Shown: in pieces, positions 23,501 through 30,603 of the stretch
Numbering within the stretch: the first letter of the stretch is position 1
Layout of the letters: every line of letters begins with the position of its first letter
Assembly: GCA_028583605.1 (NCBI GenBank)
Contig: CM053337.1
Location: 15,147,639-15,211,638, forward strand
Length of the DNA stretch: 64,000 nt
Direction: 5' to 3'
From: Dastarcus helophoroides
Taxonomy: Eukaryota; Arthropoda; Insecta; Coleoptera; Bothrideridae
The notes under the pieces: model-generated
What the model saw: the letters and a program-made list of their open reading frames with translations, nothing else
Told to the model about the DNA's origin: nothing
Databases searched by the model: none
Position numbers and translations under genes: made by a program

Positions 23501-26500
23501 GTCAACGCAGTGATCTAATAATTAGTAAAGTAGTTAATACTAAATATAGATTAGACAGTCGTAAACATTTGGAAAAATTTATTAAATCGGCAACCATCAG
23601 ATTTAACTTATATGTGGCAAACGAAAAGATCAATGAAAACGAGATTTAAAGAGCACATTCAAATCAGAAGCAACAGATGTGATAGTTATAGATTAATACT
23701 AATAATTTGAACTTGTTACGACCTGTTGCAAACGCTTTCGAACAGTTTTGAGGCCTCTGTCTTAAAAAAAAGTCTTCATTCAATTTGAAATACAGAACTT
23801 GTCCCCTGAAACCAAGAAAGATTAAAAACACAACAAAGGTTACTGGCTAACGCGTTTCGATAGCCAAGCTGTCATCTTCAGAGAGAAGCAGTTTCTCTCT
23901 GAAGATGACAGCTTGGCTGTCGAAACGCGTTAGAGCAACCTTTGTTGTGTTTTTTAAAGTTTCTTGGTTTCAGGGGACAAGTTCTGTATTTCAATTTTTG
24001 AAGATAACAGTCCGTTCCATCAAAATTCATTCAATTTGGTTAGGTAGTACCAAATCTGCGGCAAAAAGTAATCAAATTAATAAATACATTCAAACCTCAA
24101 AGATAGAGATGAATTATTATTTGTTTAGAAACTTGGGGAATTGATAGTTAATTCTTGGGGAATTGATAGTTAATTCCATTGCAGGGCATGGATTACGTTG
24201 TGGATGAAAATGGTGATACTAAAGTGCGCTCCTCTTACATATCAGCGTATCACACTATTTTAAAATCTTCCACTGATTACATAAACGCGTTGAAATACGC
24301 TCGACACATCGCTGATAACCTAACAAATTACTTGAATGTCCCTGAGGTGGAAATCTTCCCCTATAGGTAACATATGACTGATACTGGGACAGTGGGACAT
24401 ATACTCCAAGTTTGCAAATATTCTATTACTTTGTAGTGTCTTTTATGTGTACTTCGAACAATACTTGACGATTTGGAACGACGCTTCACTATCCTTAGGA
24501 TTATCGCTACTTCTGATATTCCTTACGTCCTTCGTTGTGATTGGTTTTAACGTGATGGCATCCACAATCATACTAGTAGTGGTGAGCATGACCACGTTGC
24601 ATATGATGGCGCTGATGTACCTATGGAACATACCCTTGAACGCAATCTCTTTGGTAAACCTAGTAATGGTGAGTATTGGGCTAGCAGTAGACACCAGAAA
24701 TCATCTTTGCAAGTGGCACGAGCAAGGAAGGGACTAAATACAAGGTCTATTTTATCACTATCGATGTGGGTGAAACTTCGACTTAGTTTCTTCCTTGCAC
24801 ATGTCACTTTGAAATATGATTTCGTAAACTTAATCTTAAGCCAGTGCTTTAAGACAACTGTTTTGCAACTAGCTTATTTGGTATGGAACAGTTACTAGGA
24901 TCCAGTTCCTAGGAATCATCTCTGCAAGTGTCACGAGCAAGGAAGGAACTAAATCCAAGGTCTATTTTATCACATCGATGTGGGTGAATCTTCGACTTAG
25001 TTTCTTCCTTGCACATGTCACTTGGAATTATGATTTCGTAAACGTAATCTTAAGCCAGGGTGTTAAGACAACTGTTTTGCAACTAGCTTATTTGGTATGG
25101 AACAGTTACTAGGATCCAGTTCCTAGGAATCATCTCTGCAAGTGGCACGAGAAAGGAAGGAACGAAGTCCAAAGAAGGTTTACCCCTTTATCACGTCCAT
25201 GTGGTAAAGGGGTAAACCTTTGGACTTCGTTCCTTCCTTTAAAGCTTGAACGTTGTTTGCAGTTTCTTTCTTGCTCATGTCACTTGCTAAGATGACTTCT
25301 TAAGTCTATTACACTTAGTTATAAACCTTAAGGCAACTATCCTGTTCTTTAAAGCAACTATTTTGTTACTGATTTATTTGGTATGGAACAGTAGGATCCA
25401 ATTACCAGAAATCAGTTCTGCAAGAAGCAAGGCAACGAAGAAACTAACTCCAAGGTTTACCACTGGAACACATCGATGTGATAAAGTAGTAAATCTTCTT
25501 AAACTTAATCATAAGTCAGTTCTTTAAGACAATTGTTTTGCAACTAGCTTATTTGGTATGGAACAGTTACTAAAATCCAGTTCCTAGAAATCATCTCTGT
25601 TAGTGGCACAAGCAAGCAAGGAACGAAGTCGAAAGAAGGTTTACCCTTTTACCACATCGACATGATAAAGGGGTAAAGCTTGGAAGTTGCGTGGAGTTTG
25701 TTTCTTGCCCACGTCACTTGCAAATATGACTTCTTAAATCTATTACACTTACTCATAAACCTTAAGGCAAGTATCCTGTCGTTTAAGGCAACTATTTTGT
25801 AACTGATTTATTTGGTATGGAACAATTAATAGGATCCAATTACCAGAAATCAATTCTGCAAGAAGCATGAGCAAGGAAGGAACTAAGGTCGAAGAAGATT
25901 TACCCCTTTACCACATTGATGTGATCAAAGGGTAAACTTCCTTAAACTTAATCATAAGCTAGTGCTTGAAGCCAACTGTTCTGTAATTGGATTATTTGGT
26001 ACGGAACAGTTAGGAGGATCCAATTACCAGAAATCAGTTCTGCAAGAAGTATGGGACGAGGAAGAAACTAACTTCAAGGTTTACCACTGGATCACATCGA
26101 ATGTGATAAAGGAGTAAACCTTCTTAAACTTAATCATAAGTCAGTGCTTTAAGACAACTGTTTTGCAACTAGTTTATTTGGTATGGAACAGTTACTAAAA
26201 TCCAGTTCCTAGAAATCATCTCTGCAAGTGGCACGAGCAAGGAAGGAACGAAGTCGAAAGAAGGTTTACCCTTTTACCACATCGACATGATAAAGGGGTA
26301 AAGCTTGGACGTTGCTTGGAGTTTGTTTCTTGCTCGTGTCACTTGCAAAGATGACTTCTTAAATCTATTACACTTACTCATAAACCTTAAGGCAAGTATC
26401 CTGTCGTTTAAGGCAACTATTTTGTAACTGATTTATTTGGTATGGAACAGTTAGTAGGATCCAATTACCAGAAATCAATTCTGCAAGAAGCATGAGCAAG

Positions 26501-29500
26501 GAAAGAACTAAGTTCGAAGAAGATTTACCCCTTTACCACATTGATGTGATCAAAGGGTAAACTTCCTTAAACTTAAACATAAGCTAGTGCTTGAAGCCAA
26601 CTGTTTTGTAAGTGGATTATTTGGTATGGAACAGTTAGGAGGATCCAATTACCAGAAATCAGTTCTGCAAGAAGCATGGGCAAGGAAGAAACTAACTCCA
26701 AGGTTTACAACTGGACCACATCGATGTGAGAAAGGAGTAAACCTTCTTAAACTTAATCATAAGTCAGTGCTTTAAGACAACTGTTTTGAAACTAGTTTAT
26801 TTGGTATGGAACAGTTACTAAAATCCAGTTCCTTGAAATCATCTCTGCAAGTGGCACGAGCAAGGAAGGAACAAAGCCGAAAGAAGATTTACCTTTTACC
26901 ACATCGACATGATAAAGGGGTAAAGCTTGGACGTTGCTTGGAGTTTCTTTCTTGCTCATGTCATTTGCAAAAATGATTTCTTAAATCTATTACACTTGAT
27001 CATAAACCTTAAGGCAACTATCCTGTCCTTTAAGGCAACTAGTTTGTAACTGGTTTATTTGGTATGGAACAGTTAGTAGGATCCAATTACCAGAAATCAA
27101 TTCTGCAAGAAGCATGAGCAAGGAAGGAACTAAGTTTGAAGAAGATTTACCCCATTACCGCATTGATGTGATCAAAGGGTAAACTTTCTTAAACTTAATC
27201 ATAAGCTAGTGCTTGAAGCCAACTGTTCTGTTATTGGATTATTTGGTACGGAACAGTTAGGAGGATTCAATAACCAGAAATCAGTTCTGCAAGAAGTATG
27301 GACGAGGAAGAAACTAACTCCAAGGTTTACAACTGGACCACATCGATGTGAGAAAGGAGTAAACCTTCTTAAACTTAATCATAAGTCGGTGCTTTAAGAC
27401 AACTGTTTTGCAACTAGTTTATTTAGTATGAAACAGTTACTAAAAGCCAGTTCCTTAAAATCATCTCTGCAAGTGGCACGAGCAAGGAAGGAACGAAGTC
27501 GAAAGAAGGTTTACCCTTTTACCACATCGACATGATAAAGGGGTAAAGCTTGGACGTTGCGTGGAGTTTGTTTCTTGCTCATGTCACTTGCAAAGATGAC
27601 TTCTTAAATCTATTTCATTTACTCATAAACCTTAAGGCAAGTATCCTGTCGTTTAAGGCAACTATTTTGTAACTGATTTATTTGGTATGGAACAATTAGT
27701 AGGATCCAATTACCAGAAATCAATTCTGCAAGAAGCATGAGCAAGGAAAGAACTAAGTTCGAAGAAGATTTACCCCTTTACCACATTGATGTGATCAAAG
27801 GGTAAACTTCCTTAAACTTAATCATAAGCTAGTGCTTGAAGCCAACTGTTCTGTAATTGGATTATTTGGTACGGAACAGTTAGGAGGATCCAATTACCAG
27901 AAATCAGTTCTGCAAGAAGTATGGACGAGGAAGAAACTAACTTCAAGGTTTACCACTGATTCACATCGATGTGATAAAGGAGTAAACCTTAAACTTAATC
28001 ATAAGTCAGTTCTTTAAGACAATTGTTTTGCAACTAGTTTATTTGGTATGGAACAGTTACTAAAATCCAGTTCCTAGAAATCATCTCTGTTAGTGGCACA
28101 AGCAAGCAAGGAACGAAGTCAAAAGAAGGTTTACCCTTTTACCACATCGACATGATAAAGGGGTAAAGCTTGGACGTTGCGTGGAGTTTGTTTCTTGCTC
28201 ACGTCACTTGCAAATATGACTTCTTAAATCTATTACACTTACTCATAAACCTTAAGGCAAGTATCCTGTCGTTTAAGGCAACTATTTTGTAACTGATTTA
28301 TTTGGTATGGAACAGTTAGTAGGATCCAATTACCAGAAATCAATTCTGCAAGAAGCATGATCAAGAAAGGAAATGAGTTCGAAGAAGATTAACTCCTTTA
28401 CCATATTGATGGGATCAAAGGGTACACTTTCCTAAACTTAATCATAAGCTAGTGCTTGAAGGCAACTGTTCTGTAACTGGATTATTTTGTGTGGAACATT
28501 TAGAAAGATCCTTGTGTTTGTTTTTTCCTTTGATAACGATCTAACTAAAACTAGTTTCAAAATTTAAGTGAAAGGATACAAAATGCAACATCGATGTGAT
28601 AAAAAGTTAACCTTCTTAAACTTAATCATAAGCTAGTGTTTACTTCAGTGCAGTAATTGTTCTGTAACTTCACTATTTGATATGGAAGAGTTAGTAGGAT
28701 CCATGTCTGCTTCTTTCTTGAACAACGATCAATCCAAAACTAGTTCCAAAATTTAATGGGAAGAACACAAATACCATATTGATATGATAAAGGGATGAAC
28801 CTTCTTAAACTTAATCATGATCCAGTGTTTCCTCCAGTGCTTTTAAGATGACTGTTCTGTAATTTAACTATTTGATATCGAACATTTAGTAGGATTCTTG
28901 TCTGCTTCTTGCTTGAACAACTATCGATCCAAAACTAGTTCTAAGATTTAAAGGGAAGGACACAAATCTCACATCGATATGATAAAGGGATGAACCTTCT
29001 TAAACTTAGTCATGATCCAGTGTTTACTCCAGTGCTTTAAGATAACTGTTCTGTAACTTGACTATTTCATATGGAACAGTTAATAGGAACGATGTCTGCT
29101 TCTTGCTTGAACAACCATCGATCCAAAACTAGTTTCAAAATTTCAAGGGAAGAACACAAATCCCACATCGATATGATAAAGGGATGAACCTTCTTAAACT
29201 CAATTATGATCCAGTGTTTTTCTCCAGTGCTTTGCTATTCTGTAACTTGATTATTTCATATGGAACAGTTAGTAGGAACGATGTCTGCTTCTTGCTTGAA
29301 CTACGATCGATTCAAAACTAGTTCCATAATTTAAAGGGAAGGATACAAATCCCACATCGATATGATAAAGGGATGAACCTTCTTAAACTTAATCATGATC
29401 CAGTGTTTTTCTCTAGTGCTTTACTATTCTGTAACTTGACTATTTCATGTGGAATAGTTAGTAGGAACGATTTCTGCTTCTTGCTTGAACAACTATCGAT

Positions 29501-30603
29501 CCAAAACTAGTTCCATAATTTAAAGGGAAGGACACAAATCCCACATCGATATGATAAAGGGATGAATCTTCTTAAACTTAATCATGATCCAGTGTTTACT
29601 CCAGTTCTTTTAAGATGACTGTTCTGTAACTTAACTATTTGATATGGAACAGTGAGTAGGATCCATGTTTGCTTCTTGTTTGCAGTACGATAGATTCAAA
29701 ATTAGTTCCATAATTTAAAGGGAAGGACACAAATCCCACGTCGATGTGATAAAGGGATGAACCTTCTTAAACTTAATCATGATCCAGTGTTTTTAAGATG
29801 ACTGTTCTGTAACTTAATTATTTGATATCGAACATTTAGTAGGATTCATGTCTGCTTCTTGCTTGAACAACTATTGATCCAAAACTAGTTCCAAGATTTA
29901 AAGGGAAGGACACACATTCCACATCGATATGATGAAGGGATGAATCTTCCTAAACTTAATCATGATCCAGTGTTTACTCCATTGCTTTAAGATAACTGCT
30001 CTGTAACTCGACTGTTTGATATGGAACAGTTAAGGTAGCTGTTCTGTAATTTGACTGTTTGATATGGAACAGTTAAGGTAGTTGTTCTGTAACTTGACTA
30101 TTTGATGTGAAACAGCAAGACCCTTGTATCTGCTTCTTCCGTTAGCAACGATCTATCCAAAACTAGTTTCAAAATTTAAATTGAAGGCACAAAAAGCCCC
30201 TAACTGCTCCATACAAAATAATCTAGTACCAGAACAGTTCCCCCAAGAAGATAGAGTTGTTCTAACTGTTCCAGAGTGCGGGGATATCTGTGGAATTTTG
30301 CGGCCACATCGTCCATTATTTTATGTATTCGGATCAAGACTCGTCTTTGGAGAAATCCAGAGATTCTTTGGTGAATATCGGAAGCTCTGTAAGATTTGAC
30401 TAACCGTAGCGATGTTTTGTTCTAACATTTTCCTTTCTAGGTATTTTCTGGGATAACTTTGACGAAATTCTGTGGGATTGTGGTCCTGGCTTTTGCCAAA
30501 TCTCAAATATTTAAAGTGTTTTATTTTAGAATGTACCTTGGTATGGTCATCATTGGCGCCCTACACGGTCTAGTGTTCCTCCCAGCGATCCTTAGCTTTA
30601 TAG
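2400..30603 (+). CDS. NPC1: NPC1 intracellular cholesterol transporter, 14 exons, 5' partial
   Basis: Niemann-Pick C1 is a polytopic late-endosomal/lysosomal membrane protein that exports sterol handed over by NPC2. Visible exons (2400-2584, 2669-2845, 13031-13229, 14001-14205, 14256-14348, 17388-17515, 17577-17695, 17916-18054, 20629-20793, 22765-23020, 24185-24366, 24437-24668, 30275-30388, 30441-30603) total about 785 codons. They cover the middle luminal domain, the sterol-sensing domain (hallmark [17 protein letters not shown]), the cysteine-rich luminal loop ([15 protein letters not shown]) and the C-terminal membrane helices ([18 protein letters not shown]). Phases match at each junction except inside 20629-20793. 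The N-terminal cholesterol-binding domain and signal peptide are outside the window. The extreme C-terminus is unresolved. Family assignment is near certain; whether the copy is functional depends on the frameshift. Confidence 0.95.
2669..2845 (+). CDS. NPC1: NPC1 exon (middle luminal domain, GGP segment)
   Basis: Acceptor gttgcag, donor gtaagt. Reads [20 protein letters not shown] and then [13 protein letters not shown], matching the conserved CxxxxGGPxxP and ITFxVNN segments of NPC1. Contains sequons NYT. The phase is 2 in and 2 out. The following intron is about 10.2 kb and is almost entirely repeats. Confidence 0.93.
2846..3174 (+). other. Start of the 10-kb NPC1 intron, non-satellite stretch
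   Basis: This stretch is less AT-rich than its surroundings. On the minus strand, 2935-3000 ends in gtcgctggttcgtaccc, which resembles the T-arm/B-box of a tRNA-derived SINE but has one mismatch to the B box and no convincing A box. A 90-codon minus frame (2855-3127) shows no recognisable protein. I see no exon. Confidence 0.4.
3175..4697 (-). mobile_element. 1.5-kb element with 39-bp terminal inverted repeats, filled with inverted satellite copies
   Basis: The ends 3175-3213 (starting gacaaagtccct) and 4659-4697 (ending agggactttgtc) are inverted repeats matching at about 34 of 39 positions. Between them lie three copies of the 1-2395 satellite unit in the opposite orientation. The right end also carries four 28-bp tandem copies of ggtctagttcccgaacaaat (about 4567-4680). 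No transposase is present, so this is a non-autonomous or foldback-type element. I did not identify its superfamily. Confidence 0.7.
4698..5065. other. Intronic sequence, 3' flank of the repeat-protein ORF
   Basis: Contains short paraphrases of gacaaaattgtc and gattttgtctacgag beyond the inverted-repeat end. A short ttaggttaggttag run lies at about 4802-4818; it resembles the insect telomeric TTAGG unit but is only 2-3 copies. No canonical AATAAA is seen downstream of the minus-strand ORF. Confidence 0.4.
5066..5755 (-). CDS. Unrecognised 229-residue protein with three 40-residue tandem repeats
   Basis: Intronless frame on the strand opposite NPC1, inside its largest visible intron. I chose the ATG at 5755 (context agcaaATGgc, protein start [17 protein letters not shown]); a longer frame begins only at a non-ATG codon. 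The basic, proline-containing N-terminus is followed by three near-identical 40-residue units (about residues 42-161; core [14 protein letters not shown], then EQVARKFV). An acidic part ([17 protein letters not shown]) and a basic tail follow. The DNA period is exactly 120 bp, so the frame is kept. Composition is less AT-rich than the flanks. I see no signal peptide, membrane segment or known domain. It could be a retrogene, a young orphan gene, or an unexpressed ORF. The last ~30 residues overlap a tRNA-like sequence. Confidence 0.5.
   Translation of the reverse strand: MADETFKAPSPPQVNKKSKLGRQTNAISTITRLPSSTDLKKPPKAKYKSILSGLIADTTLNEGPKQEYGTVEQVARKFVEKPPKAKYKSILSGLVADTTLNEGPKQEYGTVEQVARKFVKEPPKAKYKNILSGLIANITPNEGPKQEYGTVEQVARKFVDSIVGISEEVCTKILDVEAQGGDISEEEIPEINPEKKSVYDLKGTRHFACSGAVGRINFSNRGISDPLKK
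5095..5150 (-). repeat. tRNA-like A-box sequence (possible SINE head)
   Basis: Minus strand reads gtagtggcgcagtcggtagg, whose TGGCGCAGTCGG fits the Pol III A-box consensus (TRGYNNARNNGG) exactly. No good B box follows within the usual distance, so it is at most a degraded tRNA-derived SINE head. It lies inside the C-terminal codons of the repeat-protein ORF. Confidence 0.35.
5772..6140 (+). repeat. Dispersed relative of the satellite unit
   Basis: Single diverged copy of the family seen at 1-2395: it has the gtggtcaacacgtcgactgtttaa start, the ttcagaa.ttt block and the gacaccaagggctata core followed by tgtcacgttaacgtaatga. The latter ending is the one typical of the 7.6-12.3 kb family, so this copy is intermediate between the two. 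Confidence 0.75.
6141..7600. other. Intronic AT-rich sequence with a short repeat shared with 12.4 kb
   Basis: 6703-6760 (containing aagctgcttcaacgcagtag) recurs in diverged form at about 12400-12460 (aagctgctccagcgcaagag), next to a splice-like gtgagt or gttagt on the minus strand in each case. From about 6830 to 7600 the sequence is low-complexity, built of tttcgaaatt/aaaattcgtc motifs. No gene is recognised. Confidence 0.5.
7600..12335 (+). repeat. ~410-450-bp tandem satellite, 11 copies
   Basis: The phrase gtagaacggact recurs at about 8033, 8446, 8855, 9268, 9676, 10086, 10484, 10938, 11348, 11797 and 12210. Each unit combines the gacaccaagggctgta core, a block acacaaatcttgtcccctga, and a truncated copy of the gctctaacgcgtttcgatag motif found whole at 23.2-23.9 kb. 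Small open frames of 60-70 codons recur with the repeat period and are not genes. All lie within one NPC1 intron. Confidence 0.93.
12336..13030. other. Intronic AT-rich sequence with a ~20-bp simple tandem repeat
   Basis: 12400-12460 is a diverged copy of the 6.7-kb short repeat. 12800-12960 is a degenerate tandem repeat of gagattgaaattt. The remainder is plain AT-rich intron ending at the acceptor cgtttcag. Confidence 0.6.
13031..13229 (+). CDS. NPC1: NPC1 exon (entry into the sterol-sensing domain)
   Basis: Reads [12 protein letters not shown], then [17 protein letters not shown] (the conserved ERSIxDE luminal motif), then the hydrophobic helix [20 protein letters not shown], the first helix of the sterol-sensing domain. 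Donor gtaagt. One base completes the previous codon and the exon ends in phase 0. Confidence 0.95.
13230..14000 (+). repeat. Repeat-filled NPC1 intron with hammerhead-like relic and three palindromes
   Basis: Contains a gacaccaagggttgta satellite fragment (13330-13600) and a decayed hammerhead-like core (13619-13643). A duplicated ~110-bp unit then ends three times in a palindrome around cgatcggtgccacgatcg, at 13767-13802, 13887-13922 and 13941-13977. The last palindrome ends 23 bp before the exon. Confidence 0.7.
13600..13670 (+). ncRNA. Decayed hammerhead-ribozyme-like sequence
   Basis: CTGATGA (13619-13625) and GAAAC (13640-13644) flank a stem-II-like segment with the same 6-nt loop AAGGAA as the 33.2-kb copy. 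Stem II has lost pairing (one G-C, two wobbles, one mismatch), the cleavage triplet reads CTC instead of GTC, and stem I does not pair. Its 3' flank (cacgttcgactgttt) matches the 33.2-kb copy, so this is a degenerate relative, probably inactive. Confidence 0.5.
14001..14205 (+). CDS. NPC1: NPC1 exon (sterol-sensing domain core)
   Basis: Reads [20 protein letters not shown] followed by [20 protein letters not shown], the most conserved helix of the sterol-sensing domain, with the VGVDN signature. I place the donor at ccgtacgt because only phase 1 keeps the downstream frame. A continuous frame runs past it but loses NPC1 similarity and stops. Confidence 0.93.
14256..14348 (+). CDS. NPC1: NPC1 exon (sterol-sensing domain)
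   Basis: Reads [20 protein letters not shown] then [11 protein letters not shown], matching the NPC1 segment GxVGPSMxLTSxSE. Acceptor gaatttcag, donor gtgagt. The preceding intron would be only 50 nt. Two bases complete the incoming codon and one base is left for the next exon. Confidence 0.88.
14349..17387 (+). repeat. ~620-bp tandem satellite, four copies, in an NPC1 intron
   Basis: Copies start near 14681, 15298, 15921 and 16552 with gtctactgtttaaattttta. Each contains the gacaccaagggctgtactct core and ...tgtcacgttaacgtaatgag, followed by a pyrimidine-rich part of tttcgaaattcg motifs. 14349-14680 and 17160-17387 are unstructured AT-rich flanks. Confidence 0.9.
17388..17515 (+). CDS. NPC1: NPC1 exon (end of sterol-sensing domain)
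   Basis: Reads [20 protein letters not shown] followed by [20 protein letters not shown]. It matches the MPAVxTF motif and the last sterol-sensing-domain helices. Phase 1 in, phase 0 out. Donor gtgagt. Confidence 0.95.
17577..17695 (+). CDS. NPC1: NPC1 exon (cytosolic loop after sterol-sensing domain)
   Basis: Reads [20 protein letters not shown] then [15 protein letters not shown]. The RxRLDxxCC motif follows the sterol-sensing domain in NPC1 proteins. Intron of 61 nt upstream. Ends with AG, completed to Arg by the next exon. Confidence 0.95.
17916..18054 (+). CDS. NPC1: NPC1 exon (membrane helix and start of C-terminal luminal loop)
   Basis: Hydrophobic helix [20 protein letters not shown] followed by [20 protein letters not shown], matching the conserved GLxQxLSMPxDS motif. 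Donor gtaagt, phase 0 out. The 22-bp minisatellite starts about 40 bp downstream. Confidence 0.95.
18080..20560 (+). repeat. 22-bp palindromic minisatellite (around 100 units)
   Basis: Degenerate units of gtactatcccacatctgatg with frequent perfect ccacatctgatgtgg palindromes. Segments of opposite orientation occur (about 18750-18830, 19440-19490, 19710-19790, 20400-20530). The array is interrupted by a 273-bp MITE at 20048-20320. It fills the NPC1 intron from just after one exon to about 70 bp before the next. Confidence 0.93.
20048..20320. mobile_element. 273-bp MITE with pogo/Tc1-like termini inside the minisatellite
   Basis: Left end cagtagactcccgctaaagt and right end (reverse complement) tagtcgactctcgctaaagt are ~20-bp terminal inverted repeats, flanked by TA on both sides (20046-20047 and 20321-20322). 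TA target sites and this type of terminus are usual for Tc1/mariner/pogo-derived MITEs. No coding capacity. Confidence 0.75.
20629..20793 (+). CDS. NPC1: NPC1 exon with an apparent frameshift
   Basis: The first frame reads [18 protein letters not shown]...KFCG, then reaches a TGA at 20734-20736. NPC1 similarity resumes one base later in frame as [19 protein letters not shown]. The exon is 165 nt, whereas the entry phase (0) and the exit phase (2, confirmed by the next exon) require 164 or 167. Treating the T at 20728 as extra gives a Cys-Gly-x3-Cys spacing like that of other NPC1 proteins. It may be a sequencing indel or a true inactivating change. Confidence 0.88.
20801..20980. mobile_element. 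180-bp MITE immediately after an NPC1 splice donor
   Basis: Left end tagtcaaaatcggatataac and right end (reverse complement) cagtggaaaccggatataac are terminal inverted repeats, with TA on both sides (20799-20800, 20981-20982). Pogo/Tc1-like. The insertion begins 7 nt past the exon boundary, just after the gtaagt donor. Confidence 0.72.
20983..21351. other. Intronic sequence between two MITEs
   Basis: Non-repetitive within the window. It contains agcttagggcccctaccatc and similar moderately GC-richer pieces. I see no gene. The 64-codon plus frame at 20984-21178 has no recognisable product. Confidence 0.4.
21352..22678. mobile_element. MITE whose interior has expanded into a 16-bp minisatellite
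   Basis: Left end cagtcaacgtcggatataac and right end (reverse complement) tagtcaacttcggatgtaac are terminal inverted repeats of the same type as 20801-20980; TA follows the right end. The interior (21365-22560) is about 75 copies of a 16-bp unit such as ataacgaactccgcat, which is itself the inner part of the terminal repeat. The 63-154-codon frames here have 16-residue periodicity and are artefacts. Confidence 0.8.
22765..23020 (+). CDS. NPC1: NPC1 exon (cysteine-rich luminal loop)
   Basis: I placed the acceptor at gattttag (22764) rather than the later cactcag because only this one supplies the base needed by the upstream phase; it gives [17 protein letters not shown]. Then follow [19 protein letters not shown] and [19 protein letters not shown], all conserved in NPC1. 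Donor gtgagt, phase 0 out. Confidence 0.93.
23150..23430 (-). repeat. Four tandem ~65-70-bp units with hammerhead-like core
   Basis: Read on the minus strand, units at about 23164-23210, 23232-23280, 23302-23350 and 23371-23416 contain CTGAAGA (last copy CTGAAGG), a GATAGC...CTATC stem and GAAACGC. Only the first keeps both core and GTT cleavage-like triplet. Upstream at 23060-23150 is the common flank gaacggactggtcctttgtt ... cttgtcctctgaaaccaa of this mobile family. Confidence 0.75.
23164..23210 (-). ncRNA. Hammerhead-like motif (variant with extra U after core)
   Basis: Minus strand: CTGAAGA, U, stem II GATAGC/GCTATC with loop TTG, GAAAC, GC, GTT, and stem I CTCT/AGAG. All conserved core nucleotides of a type I hammerhead are present, but one nucleotide sits between A9 and stem II, which would be expected to weaken or abolish cleavage. 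It may instead be a structure only related to a hammerhead. Confidence 0.4.
23431..23780. other. Intronic sequence without recognised features
   Basis: AT-rich and non-repetitive within the window. It separates the tandem hammerhead-like units from the foldback. I see no exon or element here. Confidence 0.4.
23781..24000. mobile_element. Foldback element with ~100-bp arms
   Basis: 23781-23890 and 23893-24000 are reverse complements with few mismatches: the left reads ...cttgtcccctgaaaccaaga ... gtcatcttcagagagaa and the right mirrors it. Both arms carry the hammerhead-like motif. Related fragments occur at 23060-23150, 33975-34035 and 61938-62070, and half-units in the 7.6-12.3 kb satellite. 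Confidence 0.85.
23891..23939 (+). ncRNA. Hammerhead-like motif on the right foldback arm
   Basis: CTGAAGA (23899-23905), one extra U, stem II GACAGC/GCTGTC closed by TTG, GAAAC (23922-23926), loop GC, GTT (23929-23931), then AGAG pairing CTCT before the core, extended by AAC/GTT after one mismatch. Compared with 23164-23210, stem II has changed T-A to C-G at one pair, a compensatory change. The extra nucleotide after A9 keeps activity uncertain. Confidence 0.45.
24185..24366 (+). CDS. NPC1: NPC1 exon (end of luminal loop)
   Basis: Reads [20 protein letters not shown] then [20 protein letters not shown], matching the NPC1 segment with YHT.L..S.D.I.AL..AR. Contains a sequon only if N is followed by x-S/T (DNLTNY has NLT). 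Acceptor attgcag; ends in AG with donor gtaac. Confidence 0.93.
24437..24668 (+). CDS. NPC1: NPC1 exon (C-terminal membrane helices)
   Basis: Reads [20 protein letters not shown], matching VFYVFYEQYL of NPC1, then two hydrophobic helices and [12 protein letters not shown] place the donor at ATG|gtgagt because SAGISVEF in the next exon continues the NPC1 alignment. The readable frame beyond it loses similarity. Confidence 0.93.
24669..28500 (+). repeat. Satellite with ~180/185/260-bp subunits in ~620-bp higher-order units
   Basis: The phrase tttggtatggaacagtta recurs with spacings that repeat as about 180, 185 and 260 bp from 25564 on; higher-order copies start near 25564, 26183, 26805, 27430 and 28047. 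Units contain hairpins of the type tttaccccttta-ccacat...gtggtaaaggggtaaa. The array begins within 200 bp of the NPC1 splice donor. Small recurring frames (61-62 codons) follow the repeat and are not genes. Confidence 0.92.
25152..25240. repeat. Long inverted repeat with ~41-bp arms
   Basis: Left arm starts aaaggaaggaacgaagtcc and runs through ggtttacccctttatcac; the right arm mirrors it from gtggtaaaggggtaaacc to ggacttcgttccttccttt. Mismatches are limited to one base and a small bulge, and the loop is about 6 nt. This is the most complete hairpin form of the motif repeated in the surrounding satellite. Confidence 0.85.
28501..30120 (+). repeat. ~190-bp tandem satellite, about eight copies
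   Basis: The phrase gataaagggatgaaccttct recurs at about 28790, 28985, 29175, 29370, 29563, 29752 and 29940. It is a diverged single-unit descendant of the preceding array: same ggaacagttagtaggat start and aaacttaatcat block. 30121-30274 is its degenerate end before the next NPC1 exon. Confidence 0.9.
30275..30388 (+). CDS. NPC1: NPC1 exon (GISVEF membrane motif)
   Basis: Acceptor ctgttccag, donor gtaaga. Reads [20 protein letters not shown] then [12 protein letters not shown], matching the NPC1 motif CGISVEFCSH and the ...MGSS end before VFSGIT. Exactly 38 codons in phase 0. The fit closes the alignment gap between the flanking exons. Confidence 0.95.
30441..30603 (+). CDS. NPC1: NPC1 exon (last conserved helices)
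   Basis: Reads [20 protein letters not shown] then [20 protein letters not shown] and [11 protein letters not shown], the conserved end of NPC1. A good donor (gtgagt) follows at 30604. If it is not used the frame continues to a TAG at 30732-30734, adding about 43 unrelated residues. The true last exon was not found. Confidence 0.92.
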
